The translations under genes and the position numbers were made by a program. A model generated the notes under the pieces. That model was not told the origin of the DNA. It saw only the letters and a program-made list of their open reading frames with translations, and searched no databases. A DNA stretch of 64,000 bases from JAVVWB01 sp036652335 (GTDB lineage: Bacteria > Synergistota > Synergistia > Synergistales > Synergistaceae): positions 62,001-126,000 of the forward strand of contig JAVVWB010000001.1 in the NCBI GenBank assembly GCA_036652335.1. Reading direction: 5' to 3'. Positions 25,635 to 35,780 of this stretch are shown here, one piece after another (positions within the stretch are counted from its first letter, which is position 1; each line of letters opens with the position of its first letter).

Positions 25635-26819
25635 ATGAAACCACTTGAAGGGGTAACCGTACTCGACCTTACAAGAGTACTTGCAGGACCTTTTGCCGGA
25701 ATGATGCTCGCAGACCTTGGCGCAAATGTAATCAAGGTAGAAAATCCAAAAGGCGGAGATGACGCTAGGGAATTTACCCCCTTCCAAAACGGACACAGCG
25801 CCTACTTTATGAGCCTAAACAGAAGCAAACGAGGCATAACACTAAACCTAAAAAGTGATGAAGGAAAAGAAATCTTCAAAGAACTTGCAAAAAAGGCAGA
25901 CGTTGTACTTGAAAACTTCAAACCGGGAACAATGACACGCCTTGGATTAGGCTATGACGTACTAAAAGAAATAAATCCAAAACTCATATATGCTGCTTCC
26001 TCAGGATTTGGACAGTATGGACCATATAGCTCAAGACCTGCATATGACCTTATAGTACAGGGTATGGGTGGACTCATGAGCATAACAGGTTTTGACAAAG
26101 AGCACCCACTTAAAGTTGGAAGCTCAATGGCAGACGTATTTGCTGGTATCTTTACCGTAATAGGAATACTCTCTGCACTATATGCAAGGAAAAAGACAAA
26201 GCGTGGACAAATGGTAGACGTTGCAATGTTAGACTGCCTCGTAGCCACACTAGAAAACGCAGTTGCACGCTACACAACATCAGGAAAATCACCGGTTCCT
26301 ATCGGAAATGACCATCCGTCAATCTGCCCATTTGCTACAATTCCAACGAAAAACGGATTTATCAACATTGCAGCAGGAAACAACGTCCTTTGGGGACGTC
26401 TCTGCAACGTAATAGGAATGGATAAATATATAGAAGACCCAAGATTTGATACAAATGCAAACAGAATAGGCAACTGGCAAGAGCTGAAAAAACTTCTTAC
26501 AGAACACATGACAAGAAAAACAACAGAACAGCTTCTGGAAGAACTAATGGCAGTCAGCGTACCATGCGGTCCTATAAACACAATAGAACAAGTCGTAAAC
26601 GACCCACAGATAAAGGCACGTGAAATGATAGTAGAAGTAAAAGATCCTATGGGTGACATATTGAAAGTTCCCGGACTTCCTATTAAACTATCAGATACCC
26701 CAGGTGTAATAAAATGTCCTGCACCGGAGCTTGGACAGCACAACGATGAAATATACAATCGTTGGTTGCACATAAAGAAAAGTCACCTAAAGAAACTAAA
26801 AGCAGAAGGCGTAATTTAG
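25635..26819 (+). CDS. CaiB/BaiF-family CoA-transferase, paralogue 2
   Basis: Second class III CoA-transferase, also 394 residues and aligning to paralogue 1 without gaps (about 78% identity by hand count). It keeps RVLAGPFAGMMLADLG, FKPGTMTRLGLGYD, SGFGQYGPYSSRPAYD and the catalytic segment GQMVDVAMLDCL. The ATG at 25635 follows GGGGGAAAC. It sits inside the permease-amidase-regulator operon, so it most likely activates the acid released by the amidase, or exchanges CoA between that acid and a product. Differences from paralogue 1 cluster between residues 150-180 and 220-310, which may reflect different substrates. Confidence 0.86.
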   Translation: MKPLEGVTVLDLTRVLAGPFAGMMLADLGANVIKVENPKGGDDAREFTPFQNGHSAYFMSLNRSKRGITLNLKSDEGKEIFKELAKKADVVLENFKPGTMTRLGLGYDVLKEINPKLIYAASSGFGQYGPYSSRPAYDLIVQGMGGLMSITGFDKEHPLKVGSSMADVFAGIFTVIGILSALYARKKTKRGQMVDVAMLDCLVATLENAVARYTTSGKSPVPIGNDHPSICPFATIPTKNGFINIAAGNNVLWGRLCNVIGMDKYIEDPRFDTNANRIGNWQELKKLLTEHMTRKTTEQLLEELMAVSVPCGPINTIEQVVNDPQIKAREMIVEVKDPMGDILKVPGLPIKLSDTPGVIKCPAPELGQHNDEIYNRWLHIKKSHLKKLKAEGVI

Positions 26820-26846
26820 TAACTATAAAAAGAGAGGCGGGGGAAA

Positions 26847-28439
26847 ATGATAATAGCAGACCTACTCAAACATAGACTCTTCCCCGATTTTGAGCTAATT
26901 GCAGGAAGTGAAGGACTAAACAGAGAAGTCACGGCTGTGTCGGTAATTGATGCACCCGATGTTGACCGATGGATGCGAGGAGGAGAACTCTTAATCGGAA
27001 GTGGTTACATCTTTAGGGAAGCCCCAGAAGAGATAAAATCATTTTTGGTAAGAGCTAACTCACGAGGTGTGGCAGCTGTAGGGATAAAACTCGACAGATA
27101 CCACCACAGCATCCCCTCAGACATAGTCCAAATTGCAGATGAAATCAAAATCCCTCTCTTTAAAATTCCTTTGGCATACAGATGGACGGATGTAATAGAA
27201 ATAGTACACGATTACATCAGCAAAGAGAGACAAAAAATGATAAACAAAATAGATCTCTCTGCGTCGTCCTTCTGGGAAGAAGACTTTGACCTAAAAGATT
27301 TACTTCGTGAATTTTCAAAAAGGCTTGACTTCCCTATTTTGGTAACATCAGAACAACTAAACTTAAATCATTGTTTCTTGCCTACGGGAGAAGCAGAAAC
27401 AGGAGATGCTGTAACGCGTTTCTGCAACACATCATCAAGAATAATTGAAGAAAAACAACTCCCGTTACATGGACAGATAGTATGTCACCTAGAAAAAAGA
27501 GAAGACAACCCCAACACATGGTTTGCAATATACGAAGCACCTAAAAACACTCCAATAACCATAAAAGTGAAATTGGGACAAGGAGAACACACCCCGTCGG
27601 CAAGACAAGAACGCATAATAATGAGAGCAATGTCTATGTTGCGAGCCGAAGCACTTGAAATTGCAGTGCAATCTTCAAAAAGGACAATAAGACGGGAAAA
27701 ACTCTTTGAGGGTCTATGCTTAGACGTATATTCCGACATAGAAATGATAGAGGCAAACCTTAGAGAAATGGGAATATGCTTCCCACCGGCAACGAGAATA
27801 GTAATGGTCTCACCCACAAACGAATCAGAAATAAACGAATGGGACACGAACATAGCAATAATGAAATATCAAGTAGGAAATGTATGGATAGGGCTACTGC
27901 CTTTCAAAGACATAATGACCCCACTCCCTGCTGAATTTGACAGCATATTGCAAAGCAGAAAATACTTTGTTCTCATAGGTGCTTTGATAACATCTCCTCT
28001 TGAAATATCGAAATCGTACACAGAGGCAAGCAAAACACTAATTTGGGTAAGGAAATTCTCCTTACCAGCAAATGTATATCAATATGCAGAACTATCATTG
28101 TACGCAATGTTGGACGGACTTATAAGACTACCGGAAGCAGACGGTGTATGGAAAAGATACTGGTCTCCACTAGAAGATGAAAAATTATCAAGAAAACGAA
28201 GTGTAGACTTCAGAGATCTTGCTATAGCTCTCATAGAAACGGACTTCAATGCAAAAACATGTGCAGACAACCTACACATACACTACAACACAGTACGTAA
28301 TTACATAGAAGAATTACAAGTATTACTAAGACTTGACTTTAGCTTACCTAATCACAGACTTGGACTAATACTAGGTTACTACATAGAAAAAGCGATAAAA
28401 AGAAGCTCATTACTATCTGAAAGCACTCACAAACATTAA
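26847..28439 (+). CDS. PucR-family transcriptional regulator
   Basis: A 530-residue regulator with the N-terminal PucR ligand-response domain (about residues 1-125, starting MIIADLLKHRLFPDFELIAG), a middle region with a degenerate GGDEF-like fold typical of CdaR/PucR proteins, and a C-terminal helix-turn-helix (about 460-520, with FNAKTCADNLHIHYNTVRNYIEEL split over the recognition helix). The gene is 27 bases after CoA-transferase 2 and ends the operon, so it probably senses the substrate or product of this pathway and controls the cluster. Known PucR proteins respond to purine-degradation or related small molecules. Confidence 0.83.
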   Translation: MIIADLLKHRLFPDFELIAGSEGLNREVTAVSVIDAPDVDRWMRGGELLIGSGYIFREAPEEIKSFLVRANSRGVAAVGIKLDRYHHSIPSDIVQIADEIKIPLFKIPLAYRWTDVIEIVHDYISKERQKMINKIDLSASSFWEEDFDLKDLLREFSKRLDFPILVTSEQLNLNHCFLPTGEAETGDAVTRFCNTSSRIIEEKQLPLHGQIVCHLEKREDNPNTWFAIYEAPKNTPITIKVKLGQGEHTPSARQERIIMRAMSMLRAEALEIAVQSSKRTIRREKLFEGLCLDVYSDIEMIEANLREMGICFPPATRIVMVSPTNESEINEWDTNIAIMKYQVGNVWIGLLPFKDIMTPLPAEFDSILQSRKYFVLIGALITSPLEISKSYTEASKTLIWVRKFSLPANVYQYAELSLYAMLDGLIRLPEADGVWKRYWSPLEDEKLSRKRSVDFRDLAIALIETDFNAKTCADNLHIHYNTVRNYIEELQVLLRLDFSLPNHRLGLILGYYIEKAIKRSSLLSESTHKH

Positions 28440-28463
28440 AATATTCCAAACCATCACCTCATC

Positions 28464-28510
28464 AAAAACGCGAAGGGCACAGTAACGCAGACTGTACCCT
28501 TCGTGTTTTT
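28464..28510 (+). terminator. Terminator of the permease-amidase-CoA-transferase-pucR operon
   Basis: AAAAACGCGAAGGGCACAGT (about 28464-28483) pairs with ACTGTACCCTTCGTGTTTTT (28491-28510), with wobbles at two positions. Confidence 0.88.
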
Positions 28511-28650
28511 GTGATAACATATAGTAGTGAATAGAAAAACCAGCACAAAAATAAGTTTCAAAAGCAAGACATTAGGTGTATAATGTTAACTTAATGTTAA
28601 AGAGTAACAAAAAATATGTCAATTTTTGTAAAAAATAAACAAGGAAGTGA

Positions 28651-31053
28651 TTGAAATTGTATGCAATGGAAAATAAAGCAGAAATTAAAGCACAAGATAA
28701 CTATGCAAAAAAGAGAATACAATTCATAGGTATAAATGTCTTAATAGCTTTATCTGCCATTATTTTTCTTGCTTACATGTACCTTAGAATATATGACAAC
28801 GAAAAACTAAGAATACACGAAGAACTAAATAAAGGCTTGTATAACTACAGGCAAAATGTGCTTTCTCTTGTAGAAAGTGAAAGTCAAGGTCTGAACTACC
28901 TCTCTAGCCTTGTAAAACACGAAATCATAAAAGGTCATGATGAAAAAAATATATATGTGGCATTAAGACTTTTTTGCAAAGAATACAATCTGGACTACGT
29001 ATCATATGTCATGCCAAACGGAGAATTTTACACTAATTACAAAAACACTCACGATATAAGCAATACAGTCCTTAAAAGAAACGAAATAAAAAGGGGCTTT
29101 TTAGGTAAAAGTACACTCTCATTCTTTTTTGCTGTTAATGAGGAAGGCAATTTCTTCTCCATCTCTGTTCCAATAATGGAAAAAGACAAAGTTGTTGCTG
29201 TTGCTTCTTCATACTATAAAGTTTCGACATTAAGAAAGAAACTAAACCTAACTTCTCAAATTTCCGGCTCATACCCTTTAAGCATAGTCTCTTCATCTGG
29301 AACAGTTGCATATATATCTGAAGCAGGTCAATGTCTCTTTGCTGAAAACTTCCAAAGGAGTTCTTTGCCATACAGAGACTACACTCTATTTGAACTGCTA
29401 AGAATGAAACACCTTTCTAATAAAATGATAAATAAAGTAAAAAAAGATATGTCTGAACAAAAAGAAGGCTTTTTTACAATCTCTATAGAAGAAGACAGTA
29501 GATTAATGCAATACATTCCATTAGAAATTGATGACTGGTACATCTTCTCCAACGTTTCTTCTAACCTAATAACTCTAGCTGTTAAAAAACTAGCAAAAGA
29601 ATTTTTCTATCTATCTCTTTTCCTTTCTGTGATTTTCATGTTCTATGTAGGATACATAATTTGTCATGAAAAGAGACTGAGAAACACCATAGAGTCTGAA
29701 AGAGACAAGCTTCGTGTTAAGGAAGAAGAGCTAAGTATCGCACTAAAGCAATCAGAAAATGAAGTATTTCACTATGACTTCCGTAACAAAGTATGTGAAA
29801 TTTCCGAGAAAATTTCAAAAGAATTACACATTACAAGTGTCATGGAAAATTTTCCTGAATCTCTTATAAGAACAGGTTTGATTGGACAAGAGAGTGCAGA
29901 AGATCTCAGACAGTTCTGTAAAAAAATAGAGAATGGCAGTAAAAGCGAAAGCGTCCTACTAAAAATGTATGAAATAAACAAAAAAACAGTTTGGGTAAAG
30001 CTCACCTCAACAGTATTGTTTAATCGAGATGGAGAGCCATTATATGCGATAATAAACTCAAGAGATGAAACAGAACTATATGAAAGCAAATTATCATACA
30101 ACTTGTGGCAAAAATACATAAAAGAACTCTCCAAAGGGGACTACAAAATAGCGGAATATAACATAACAAAAGGTATCATTGAGACATCAAGTGGAAATTT
30201 AGAAATAAATCTTCCGGAAGTAGATAAAGATCCTAATTTAGAGGCAAGCATAACTTTATGGATAGAGAAAAATATCTACGAAGATGATAAACAAAGACTA
30301 AGGGATTTTCTTTCAAAAGAAAAGCTAATAGCAGATTTTCGTGGAAAATCATACAAAACCAATGAAATAGAAGTCAGAAGAAAAATTACAGAAGACGAAT
30401 ATAGATGGACAACAATTTCTGTAAAACTGGCAACAAGCAGTAATATGGAGGAAATAAAGGCCTTAGTGGCACTAAGAGACATAGATAAAGACAAACGTTA
30501 TAGAATAGAACTAGAAGAAAAATCAAGAAAAGACTTCTTAACAGGTTTCTTAAACAGAGCAACTTTTACAGACGAAATAAATATGAAACTGGCAGAAGAG
30601 AGTACATCAAAACATGTATTTGCAATAATTGACCTAAACGATTTTAAATTTATAAATGATACTTATGGTCACCAGACAGGGGACCACGTAATAGAAGAAG
30701 TAGCAACGAAGTTAATGAAAAAAATCAGAGATTACGACCTAGTGGGACGCCTTGGTGGAGACGAATTTGTAATTCTTCTCTCTGACATTCCAGATATAGA
30801 AATGTTTAAAGAGAGAGTAGCTACATTAAAGGGAATGACAGAAGTTACAGTCTCAGACAACTTGGTCATAACATCAAGTATGGGAGTTTCTGTCTATCCT
30901 GACAATGGACTTACTTTTGAAGAACTATACAGAAAAGCCGATTTAGCTCTATATCAGGCGAAAAAAGACACAAGAGGAAATTTAAAATTTTATGATGACA
31001 CAATGGAAATGACAGAAGATTTTGAAGGAAACGAAATAACACCAATCGAATAA
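28651..31053 (+). CDS. Membrane diguanylate cyclase (GGDEF)
   Basis: An 800-residue sensor that makes cyclic di-GMP. A membrane segment at about residues 26-46 and another near 315-335 bracket an extracytoplasmic sensory region; a cytoplasmic PAS-like region (about 345-620) leads to the GGDEF domain. The active-site motif RLGGDEF is intact (GGDEF at about 702-706), and RDYD five residues before it matches the inhibitory I-site, so product feedback is likely. The TTG start at 28651 is five bases after AAGGA. It has its own terminator. Cyclic di-GMP effectors are not evident in the window. Confidence 0.87.
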   Translation: MKLYAMENKAEIKAQDNYAKKRIQFIGINVLIALSAIIFLAYMYLRIYDNEKLRIHEELNKGLYNYRQNVLSLVESESQGLNYLSSLVKHEIIKGHDEKNIYVALRLFCKEYNLDYVSYVMPNGEFYTNYKNTHDISNTVLKRNEIKRGFLGKSTLSFFFAVNEEGNFFSISVPIMEKDKVVAVASSYYKVSTLRKKLNLTSQISGSYPLSIVSSSGTVAYISEAGQCLFAENFQRSSLPYRDYTLFELLRMKHLSNKMINKVKKDMSEQKEGFFTISIEEDSRLMQYIPLEIDDWYIFSNVSSNLITLAVKKLAKEFFYLSLFLSVIFMFYVGYIICHEKRLRNTIESERDKLRVKEEELSIALKQSENEVFHYDFRNKVCEISEKISKELHITSVMENFPESLIRTGLIGQESAEDLRQFCKKIENGSKSESVLLKMYEINKKTVWVKLTSTVLFNRDGEPLYAIINSRDETELYESKLSYNLWQKYIKELSKGDYKIAEYNITKGIIETSSGNLEINLPEVDKDPNLEASITLWIEKNIYEDDKQRLRDFLSKEKLIADFRGKSYKTNEIEVRRKITEDEYRWTTISVKLATSSNMEEIKALVALRDIDKDKRYRIELEEKSRKDFLTGFLNRATFTDEINMKLAEESTSKHVFAIIDLNDFKFINDTYGHQTGDHVIEEVATKLMKKIRDYDLVGRLGGDEFVILLSDIPDIEMFKERVATLKGMTEVTVSDNLVITSSMGVSVYPDNGLTFEELYRKADLALYQAKKDTRGNLKFYDDTMEMTEDFEGNEITPIE

Positions 31054-31055
31054 AT

Positions 31056-31106
31056 AAAAAAAGAGATTTTTCTATGGGATAAACCCTAATGAAAAATCTC
31101 TTTTTT
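31056..31106 (+). terminator. Terminator of the diguanylate cyclase gene
   Basis: AAAAGAGATTTTTC (31059-31072) pairs with GAAAAATCTCTTTT (31091-31104) around an 18-base loop, with a T-run. Confidence 0.88.
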
Positions 31107-31217
31107 AACATCACAACAAAGAATAAGTAAAAATACCTTCCAATTTAATACAAAATGTAAGAATTTTATACTATAATTATAAAAAATAAAATTGTTATTA
31201 CTTTAGGAGTGACATAG

Positions 31218-32348
31218 ATGAAAAAATGCATAGTTATCTCAGATTCTTTTAAAGCTTCATTAGGATCCATCGAAATTTGCGAAATAGCAGAAAAAACCAT
31301 ATTGGACATCTATCCGGAATGCGAAGTAATTTCATTGCCTGTAGCAGATGGAGGAGAGGGAACAGTAGATTGTTTCTTACATGCTTTGCAAGGGGAAAGA
31401 GTAGTCACAAAAGCTCATGGTCCATATATGGAAGAGATGAAAGTCACATATGCAAAGATAACTAACACAGTAATTATAGAAATGTCTTCCTGTGCAGGGC
31501 TACCATTAGTAGGAGAGAGAAAAAATCCATCTCTTACGACAACTTATGGAGTAGGAGAACAAATATATCATGCTGTTAAAAACGGAGCTACAAATATAAT
31601 CTTGGGGCTTGGTGGAAGTGCAACAAACGACTGTGGTTGCGGTTGTGCTGCAGCTCTTGGGGTAGAATTCAGAGACTCTGAGGGAAGAGAATTTCTCCCT
31701 ACAGGTGGAAACCTTTCAAAAATTGCCCACATAGATACAACAAAAGCAAAAGAATTGCTAAAAGGAGTCAAACTCACTGCTATGTGTGACATAGATAACC
31801 CAATGTTTGGTAAAACAGGAGCTGCTCATATATTTGGACCTCAAAAGGGTGCAGATATGGCAATGGTTAGAATGTTAGACAATGAACTCAAAGCAATAGA
31901 CAAAACAATAAAAAAAGAGTTAAACATCCATGTATCTCAAGTGCCGGGAGCCGGAGCAGCTGGTGCAATGGGAGCAGGTGTTATGGCATTTCTTGGAGCT
32001 GAGTTAAAACCCGGAATAGAGACTGTCCTTGACATAGTAGACTTCGATGAAAAACTAAAAGGCGCAGATATAGTCTTTACGGGAGAGGGCAAAATTGATA
32101 GTCAAAGTATGAGAGGCAAAGTTGTTTATGGAGTAGCAACGAGAGCGAAGAAACATAATGTCCCTGTCGTTGCAATAGTTGGTGATGTAGATGATGATGC
32201 CTATGAAGTATATGACATAGGTGTTTCTGCAATATTTAGTATAAATAGAATTGCCACACCTTTTGAAATCGCAAAGACAAGAAGTAATAAAGATTATGCA
32301 AACACGTTAAGAGACATACTTAAATTTATGCAGGTAATTATAAAATAA
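31218..32348 (+). CDS. Glycerate kinase
   Basis: Phosphorylates glycerate with ATP in the cytoplasm, linking glyoxylate, tartronate-semialdehyde or serine breakdown to glycolysis. The family (GlxK/GarK) motifs are clear: VISDSFKASLGS at the N-terminus, LPVADGGEGTVD, ILGLGGSATNDCGCGCAAALG and FTGEGKIDSQSMRGK. 376 residues, the usual length. The ATG follows TAGGAGTGA. Single-gene unit with a terminator. Its closeness to the PucR-controlled cluster is suggestive, because PucR and glycerate kinase meet in some purine/glyoxylate pathways, but no intermediate enzymes are present. Confidence 0.93.
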   Translation: MKKCIVISDSFKASLGSIEICEIAEKTILDIYPECEVISLPVADGGEGTVDCFLHALQGERVVTKAHGPYMEEMKVTYAKITNTVIIEMSSCAGLPLVGERKNPSLTTTYGVGEQIYHAVKNGATNIILGLGGSATNDCGCGCAAALGVEFRDSEGREFLPTGGNLSKIAHIDTTKAKELLKGVKLTAMCDIDNPMFGKTGAAHIFGPQKGADMAMVRMLDNELKAIDKTIKKELNIHVSQVPGAGAAGAMGAGVMAFLGAELKPGIETVLDIVDFDEKLKGADIVFTGEGKIDSQSMRGKVVYGVATRAKKHNVPVVAIVGDVDDDAYEVYDIGVSAIFSINRIATPFEIAKTRSNKDYANTLRDILKFMQVIIK

Positions 32349-32388
32349 TAAAAAATAAGTAAAAAAATTCTATGAGATTAAATACAAT

Positions 32389-32425
32389 AAAGAGAAGAGT
32401 CCTCTATTAGAGGACTCTTCTCTTT
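32389..32425 (+). terminator. Hairpin after glycerate kinase
   Basis: A 17-bp perfect stem at 32389-32405 and 32409-32425 (AAAGAGAAGAGTCCTCT with its reverse complement) around a 3-base loop. Confidence 0.82.
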
Positions 32426-32606
32426 ATAACAAAAACTATATATTAAAGAGAGAAGAGATTCTTAAAATATTTATCAGATAGTAAAATCAGAGAGTTTGTT
32501 TGAAAAATTATATTATAAAAAACGTTGCTATATAGTGAAAAACAATGTCAAGATAAATGGTACAAATAAACTAAAACAAAAAATCACCTAGTGCTAATCT
32601 AATGTT

Positions 32607-33764
32607 TTATACGAAGAAACTATATATCCACTTTGCTGCTCGTTTTGCTTCGTTAAAAGAAATGTTTTTTTCTGGTTCTACGTTGCGTTCTTTTGAATTT
32701 AGCCAAGAGCTAAACTTAACTATATGGTCATATTCTGCAAATCCATTTAAAGCTCTGTCAAACCTCGGAACTCCCCATAAAAATTTAGGAGAGAGAAGAT
32801 CCATCGTTACAAGCTCTTCTGTCATTTTTTGCAGTAAATACTTTATACCCATCACATATTCAGTCCTCATTAAAATTACTTTGTGCCCACCTGTTATTGT
32901 CTCTGAGACCATATTTACAGAATCTTCTGTACAGAATATCTGAGAAGAAAAGTCTAACATTGCAGGGATAGGGTTGAAATTTTCTTCATTTGCTACTAAA
33001 AGGTAATGGAATGAAGAAAATTTTTCCTTTAATTTTTTGAGTGATTTCGATGCTTCTTTTGATGTTCTCCTTGATGTTGTGATGTAGACATCAGCATTTT
33101 CTTCTGTTGCACGCTGTAAAATTTTGGATATATTCTCATCTATCCACTTTGTACTTATTTTGTAATTTGCATCATTTCCTCCTATGAAAACAGACCAAAT
33201 TTTATTTGACTTAGGAGGAACTTTTGTAAGAAGTTCGTCTGACGCTTTTTTCAAATTTTCTCTGACAATGAAGTTAGGTGAACCTACTGTTGGCAATATA
33301 TTATCTTCAAAGTTAGGGTAATCGTGTTCCGGCACAATGGCAAAATCAAAAGGCTTTGTGCCTATGATAGTTGGCGTCATAATCGTTGCACATGGTGAGT
33401 CCAATATTTTTGATAGTAATAAATTAAATGGAGCGGCAGTGCTTCCGGCAGAGAGAATAAGTATCTCGTCTTTTCCATTGTGAATGTCGTACTCTTTTGT
33501 AGTGGTGATTATTTTTTTAATAAATTTCTCTATATGAAAATTTTTTACAAATTTCTGTGGTTTACAACTGCCTTTTGACACTTTCTTCGCCATAAATCTT
33601 GCTCTTAACTTACTTATTTTATCAAGAGACGGAACATCTGCTTCCACAACCTCTGCATTACTTAACGCTGAAAGCCAGTATGCAACCCCACGGCTTTGAT
33701 TTACATGGCCGTTTATGCCATCAGAGAGTATCATTATTAGCTTTAGAGAAGAGTTAAATTCCAT
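32607..33764 (-). CDS. ELM1-like family protein, possible glycosyltransferase
   Basis: Belongs to the family named after plant mitochondrial-fission factor ELM1 (DUF1022), whose bacterial members have a GT-B-like fold and often lie among LPS genes; no reaction is established. Family segments are ILSDGINGHVNQSRGVAYWL near the start, ILSAGSTAAPFN, IWSVFIGGNDANY, YITTSRRT and FCTEDSVNMVSETITGG. 385 residues. The ATG follows AGGAGG. It is 92 bases downstream of the glycosyltransferase operon on the same strand, so an envelope-glycan role is the best guess. Confidence 0.75.
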   Translation of the reverse strand: MEFNSSLKLIMILSDGINGHVNQSRGVAYWLSALSNAEVVEADVPSLDKISKLRARFMAKKVSKGSCKPQKFVKNFHIEKFIKKIITTTKEYDIHNGKDEILILSAGSTAAPFNLLLSKILDSPCATIMTPTIIGTKPFDFAIVPEHDYPNFEDNILPTVGSPNFIVRENLKKASDELLTKVPPKSNKIWSVFIGGNDANYKISTKWIDENISKILQRATEENADVYITTSRRTSKEASKSLKKLKEKFSSFHYLLVANEENFNPIPAMLDFSSQIFCTEDSVNMVSETITGGHKVILMRTEYVMGIKYLLQKMTEELVTMDLLSPKFLWGVPRFDRALNGFAEYDHIVKFSSWLNSKERNVEPEKNISFNEAKRAAKWIYSFFV

Positions 33765-33856
33765 TTGTTGCCTCCTAAGGGGATGATTTTAGCTCTATAT
33801 CACCCAATAAATTTTATTATATCTTTGATTTTGCTTGTTAGCGTCCTCTTCACAGT

Positions 33857-34765
33857 TTAGAATGTCTGCAATTGTTTAATTTTGTCGTAAATATCGTATA
33901 TGATTTTGGGGTGTGTATCTATATTAAATTTCCTTGCAAATAACATATCTGAAGCCATAATCTCGTCAAGGTCTCCATCTTTAAATGTATATGGAGTTCC
34001 TCTTTTCCAGTCTATATATCTCATTGTGTCAGCACTACCTGTATCATCACTTGCGGAAGTTGGTATTGCATATATGTTATTTTTAAATTCTGAATTCCAA
34101 ACTAAAGTTTGTAGAAAAATCTCATCACAACATTTAGTAAATTTATATGTTTTTTTTATTTCTTCTTCTTTGCTTACCGTATATCTCGCAAGCTTGTCTG
34201 TAATACTAAACCAGTTGCACCCTTTTTGAAAAAGAGTATTATTGCCCTTTTGCCTATTTGTGTGAAATATTTTTTGTATAGCAATTATTAGCTCTTCGAG
34301 ATAGTAATAAATTGACTTTGTCCTGCCTGTAATATCTTGAAATGGGTGATAGAATCTTACTCTTTTCTTTATTGAAAAGTTCTTTATCTCTGTGTCGTCA
34401 TATCCAACAAATTCTTTCCCATTCTGCTGTGCGAAGAATTCATGTATATAGTCTTGTGTTTTTATTGGTAAATCTATTCCTGACACTAAGTGATAGTAGG
34501 AGTAAGTTGCTGTTTCAGTGGCTTTTTTAAGAAGAAGTAACTCCGCATTTATCTGTGAATATCCGCCCCACCATACAGATGTTCTCTCTGTAAAAAAGAG
34601 TGAAGCTTTCTTTACATGAGAAGCGATTTTTTTAAAATCTACATCTTTTGTCTTTTTATCGATATGTATAAAAATATCATTTCTGTTATCATCGATTAGT
34701 TCCAAAAGTCTGTAGAGTAATTCAAATTGATTATGGGCGATTATTAGATATGCGTGTTTATCCAT
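33857..34765 (-). CDS. Core-2/I-branching-type glycosyltransferase (GT14)
   Basis: Shows the beta-1,6-N-acetylglucosaminyltransferase (Branch) domain: YLIIAHNQFELLYRLLELID, FIHIDKKT, WWGGYSQINAELLLLKKA, YYHLVSGIDLPIKTQDYI and CNWFSITDKLARY. It likely adds a hexosamine branch to a surface glycan in the cytoplasm before export. The ATG at 34765 lies one base after the stop of the preceding glycosyltransferase, which favours it over a start at 34807. 302 residues. Part of the waaL-GT8-GT4-GT14 operon. Confidence 0.82.
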   Translation of the reverse strand: MDKHAYLIIAHNQFELLYRLLELIDDNRNDIFIHIDKKTKDVDFKKIASHVKKASLFFTERTSVWWGGYSQINAELLLLKKATETATYSYYHLVSGIDLPIKTQDYIHEFFAQQNGKEFVGYDDTEIKNFSIKKRVRFYHPFQDITGRTKSIYYYLEELIIAIQKIFHTNRQKGNNTLFQKGCNWFSITDKLARYTVSKEEEIKKTYKFTKCCDEIFLQTLVWNSEFKNNIYAIPTSASDDTGSADTMRYIDWKRGTPYTFKDGDLDEIMASDMLFARKFNIDTHPKIIYDIYDKIKQLQTF

Positions 34766-34766
34766 T

Positions 34767-35780
34767 CTATTTTCCAAGTATCTCTTTATATATTTTCTCG
34801 TCCTCATCTACCATTTTATCAAGTGTAGGTACACTTTCAAGTGGGATTGAGACAGGTATTACACCTGTTTTGATGTAATCTCCTATTGCCTTTTTCCATG
34901 CTTCTATGTCACCGGGAGGAAGTAGCCCGTCATGTTTTCTTGCCATTTCACTTACAGAAGGGATATCTGATGCTAATACAGGTAAGCCAATTTGTACCGC
35001 TCTTGCAAGGGTTAATGGCATTCCCTCTGTGTATGAGGGAAATAGCAAACAAGAAGATGTCGCCATAAATTTGTCGGCCTCGTTTGAAAATCCGTGGAAT
35101 GTAACTTTATTTTCTATATTTAGTTCTTTTACTTCTGCTTCAAGCTCACTTCTGATAGGACCATCACCTAGTACATCAAGTGTCCAGTTACTATCTTGTG
35201 GTAAAGCACGTAATGCGTCGTGAAGCCCTTTGATTTTGGAAAGTCTTCCTACAAAGAGAAATTTTATCGTCTCTCCTTCGGGCTTTTGCCAATGGACTTT
35301 TGGGTTGTCTAGACCATTTAGTACAACTTGAGTATTGTCATAGAAACATTTTTTCATTCCCTCTTGTACTGCACTGCTGACGCATATTGTTTTATTAGCT
35401 TTACGGTATGGCTTGTATATACATTTTGTTTTTGTGCCAAAATCAACGTGGGCTGTTACTATAAAAGGAATTTTTGCCATAGATGCTACCCACATAGCTA
35501 TCCATGCAGGTACTCTTGAATGTGCATGAATAAGTTCAAATCCCTCTTCTTTTACCCATTTTGCAATTTTTCTTGCACATAAGTATCCTGTCACAATGTT
35601 TTTCTTGTGAACAGGAAGTTTTCTGTGATCGACTTTATCCGAAAGCTGGCACATCATTCTGCCTCCATAAGATATTACTGTTACGGAGTGTCCTCTCTCT
35701 GCAAGAGTGTTTGCTAAGTCTATTACGTGGCGTTCTACTCCACCCACGTCAAGTTCGGGAAGTATTTCAATAATTTTCAT
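34767..35780 (-). CDS. Glycosyltransferase family 4
   Basis: A GT-B retaining glycosyltransferase of 337 residues. The N-terminal acceptor domain begins KIIEILPELDVGGVERHVIDL; the C-terminal donor domain has FVGRLSKIKGLHDALRAL, LDVLGDGP, FHGFSNEADKFM and the acidic/phosphate motif FPSYTEGMPLTLARA. Donor and acceptor cannot be deduced. It starts immediately after the stop of the GT8 gene and is nearly fused to the GT14 gene, so the three are translated from one message, probably for LPS core or O-chain assembly. Confidence 0.87.
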   Translation of the reverse strand: MKIIEILPELDVGGVERHVIDLANTLAERGHSVTVISYGGRMMCQLSDKVDHRKLPVHKKNIVTGYLCARKIAKWVKEEGFELIHAHSRVPAWIAMWVASMAKIPFIVTAHVDFGTKTKCIYKPYRKANKTICVSSAVQEGMKKCFYDNTQVVLNGLDNPKVHWQKPEGETIKFLFVGRLSKIKGLHDALRALPQDSNWTLDVLGDGPIRSELEAEVKELNIENKVTFHGFSNEADKFMATSSCLLFPSYTEGMPLTLARAVQIGLPVLASDIPSVSEMARKHDGLLPPGDIEAWKKAIGDYIKTGVIPVSIPLESVPTLDKMVDEDEKIYKEILGK

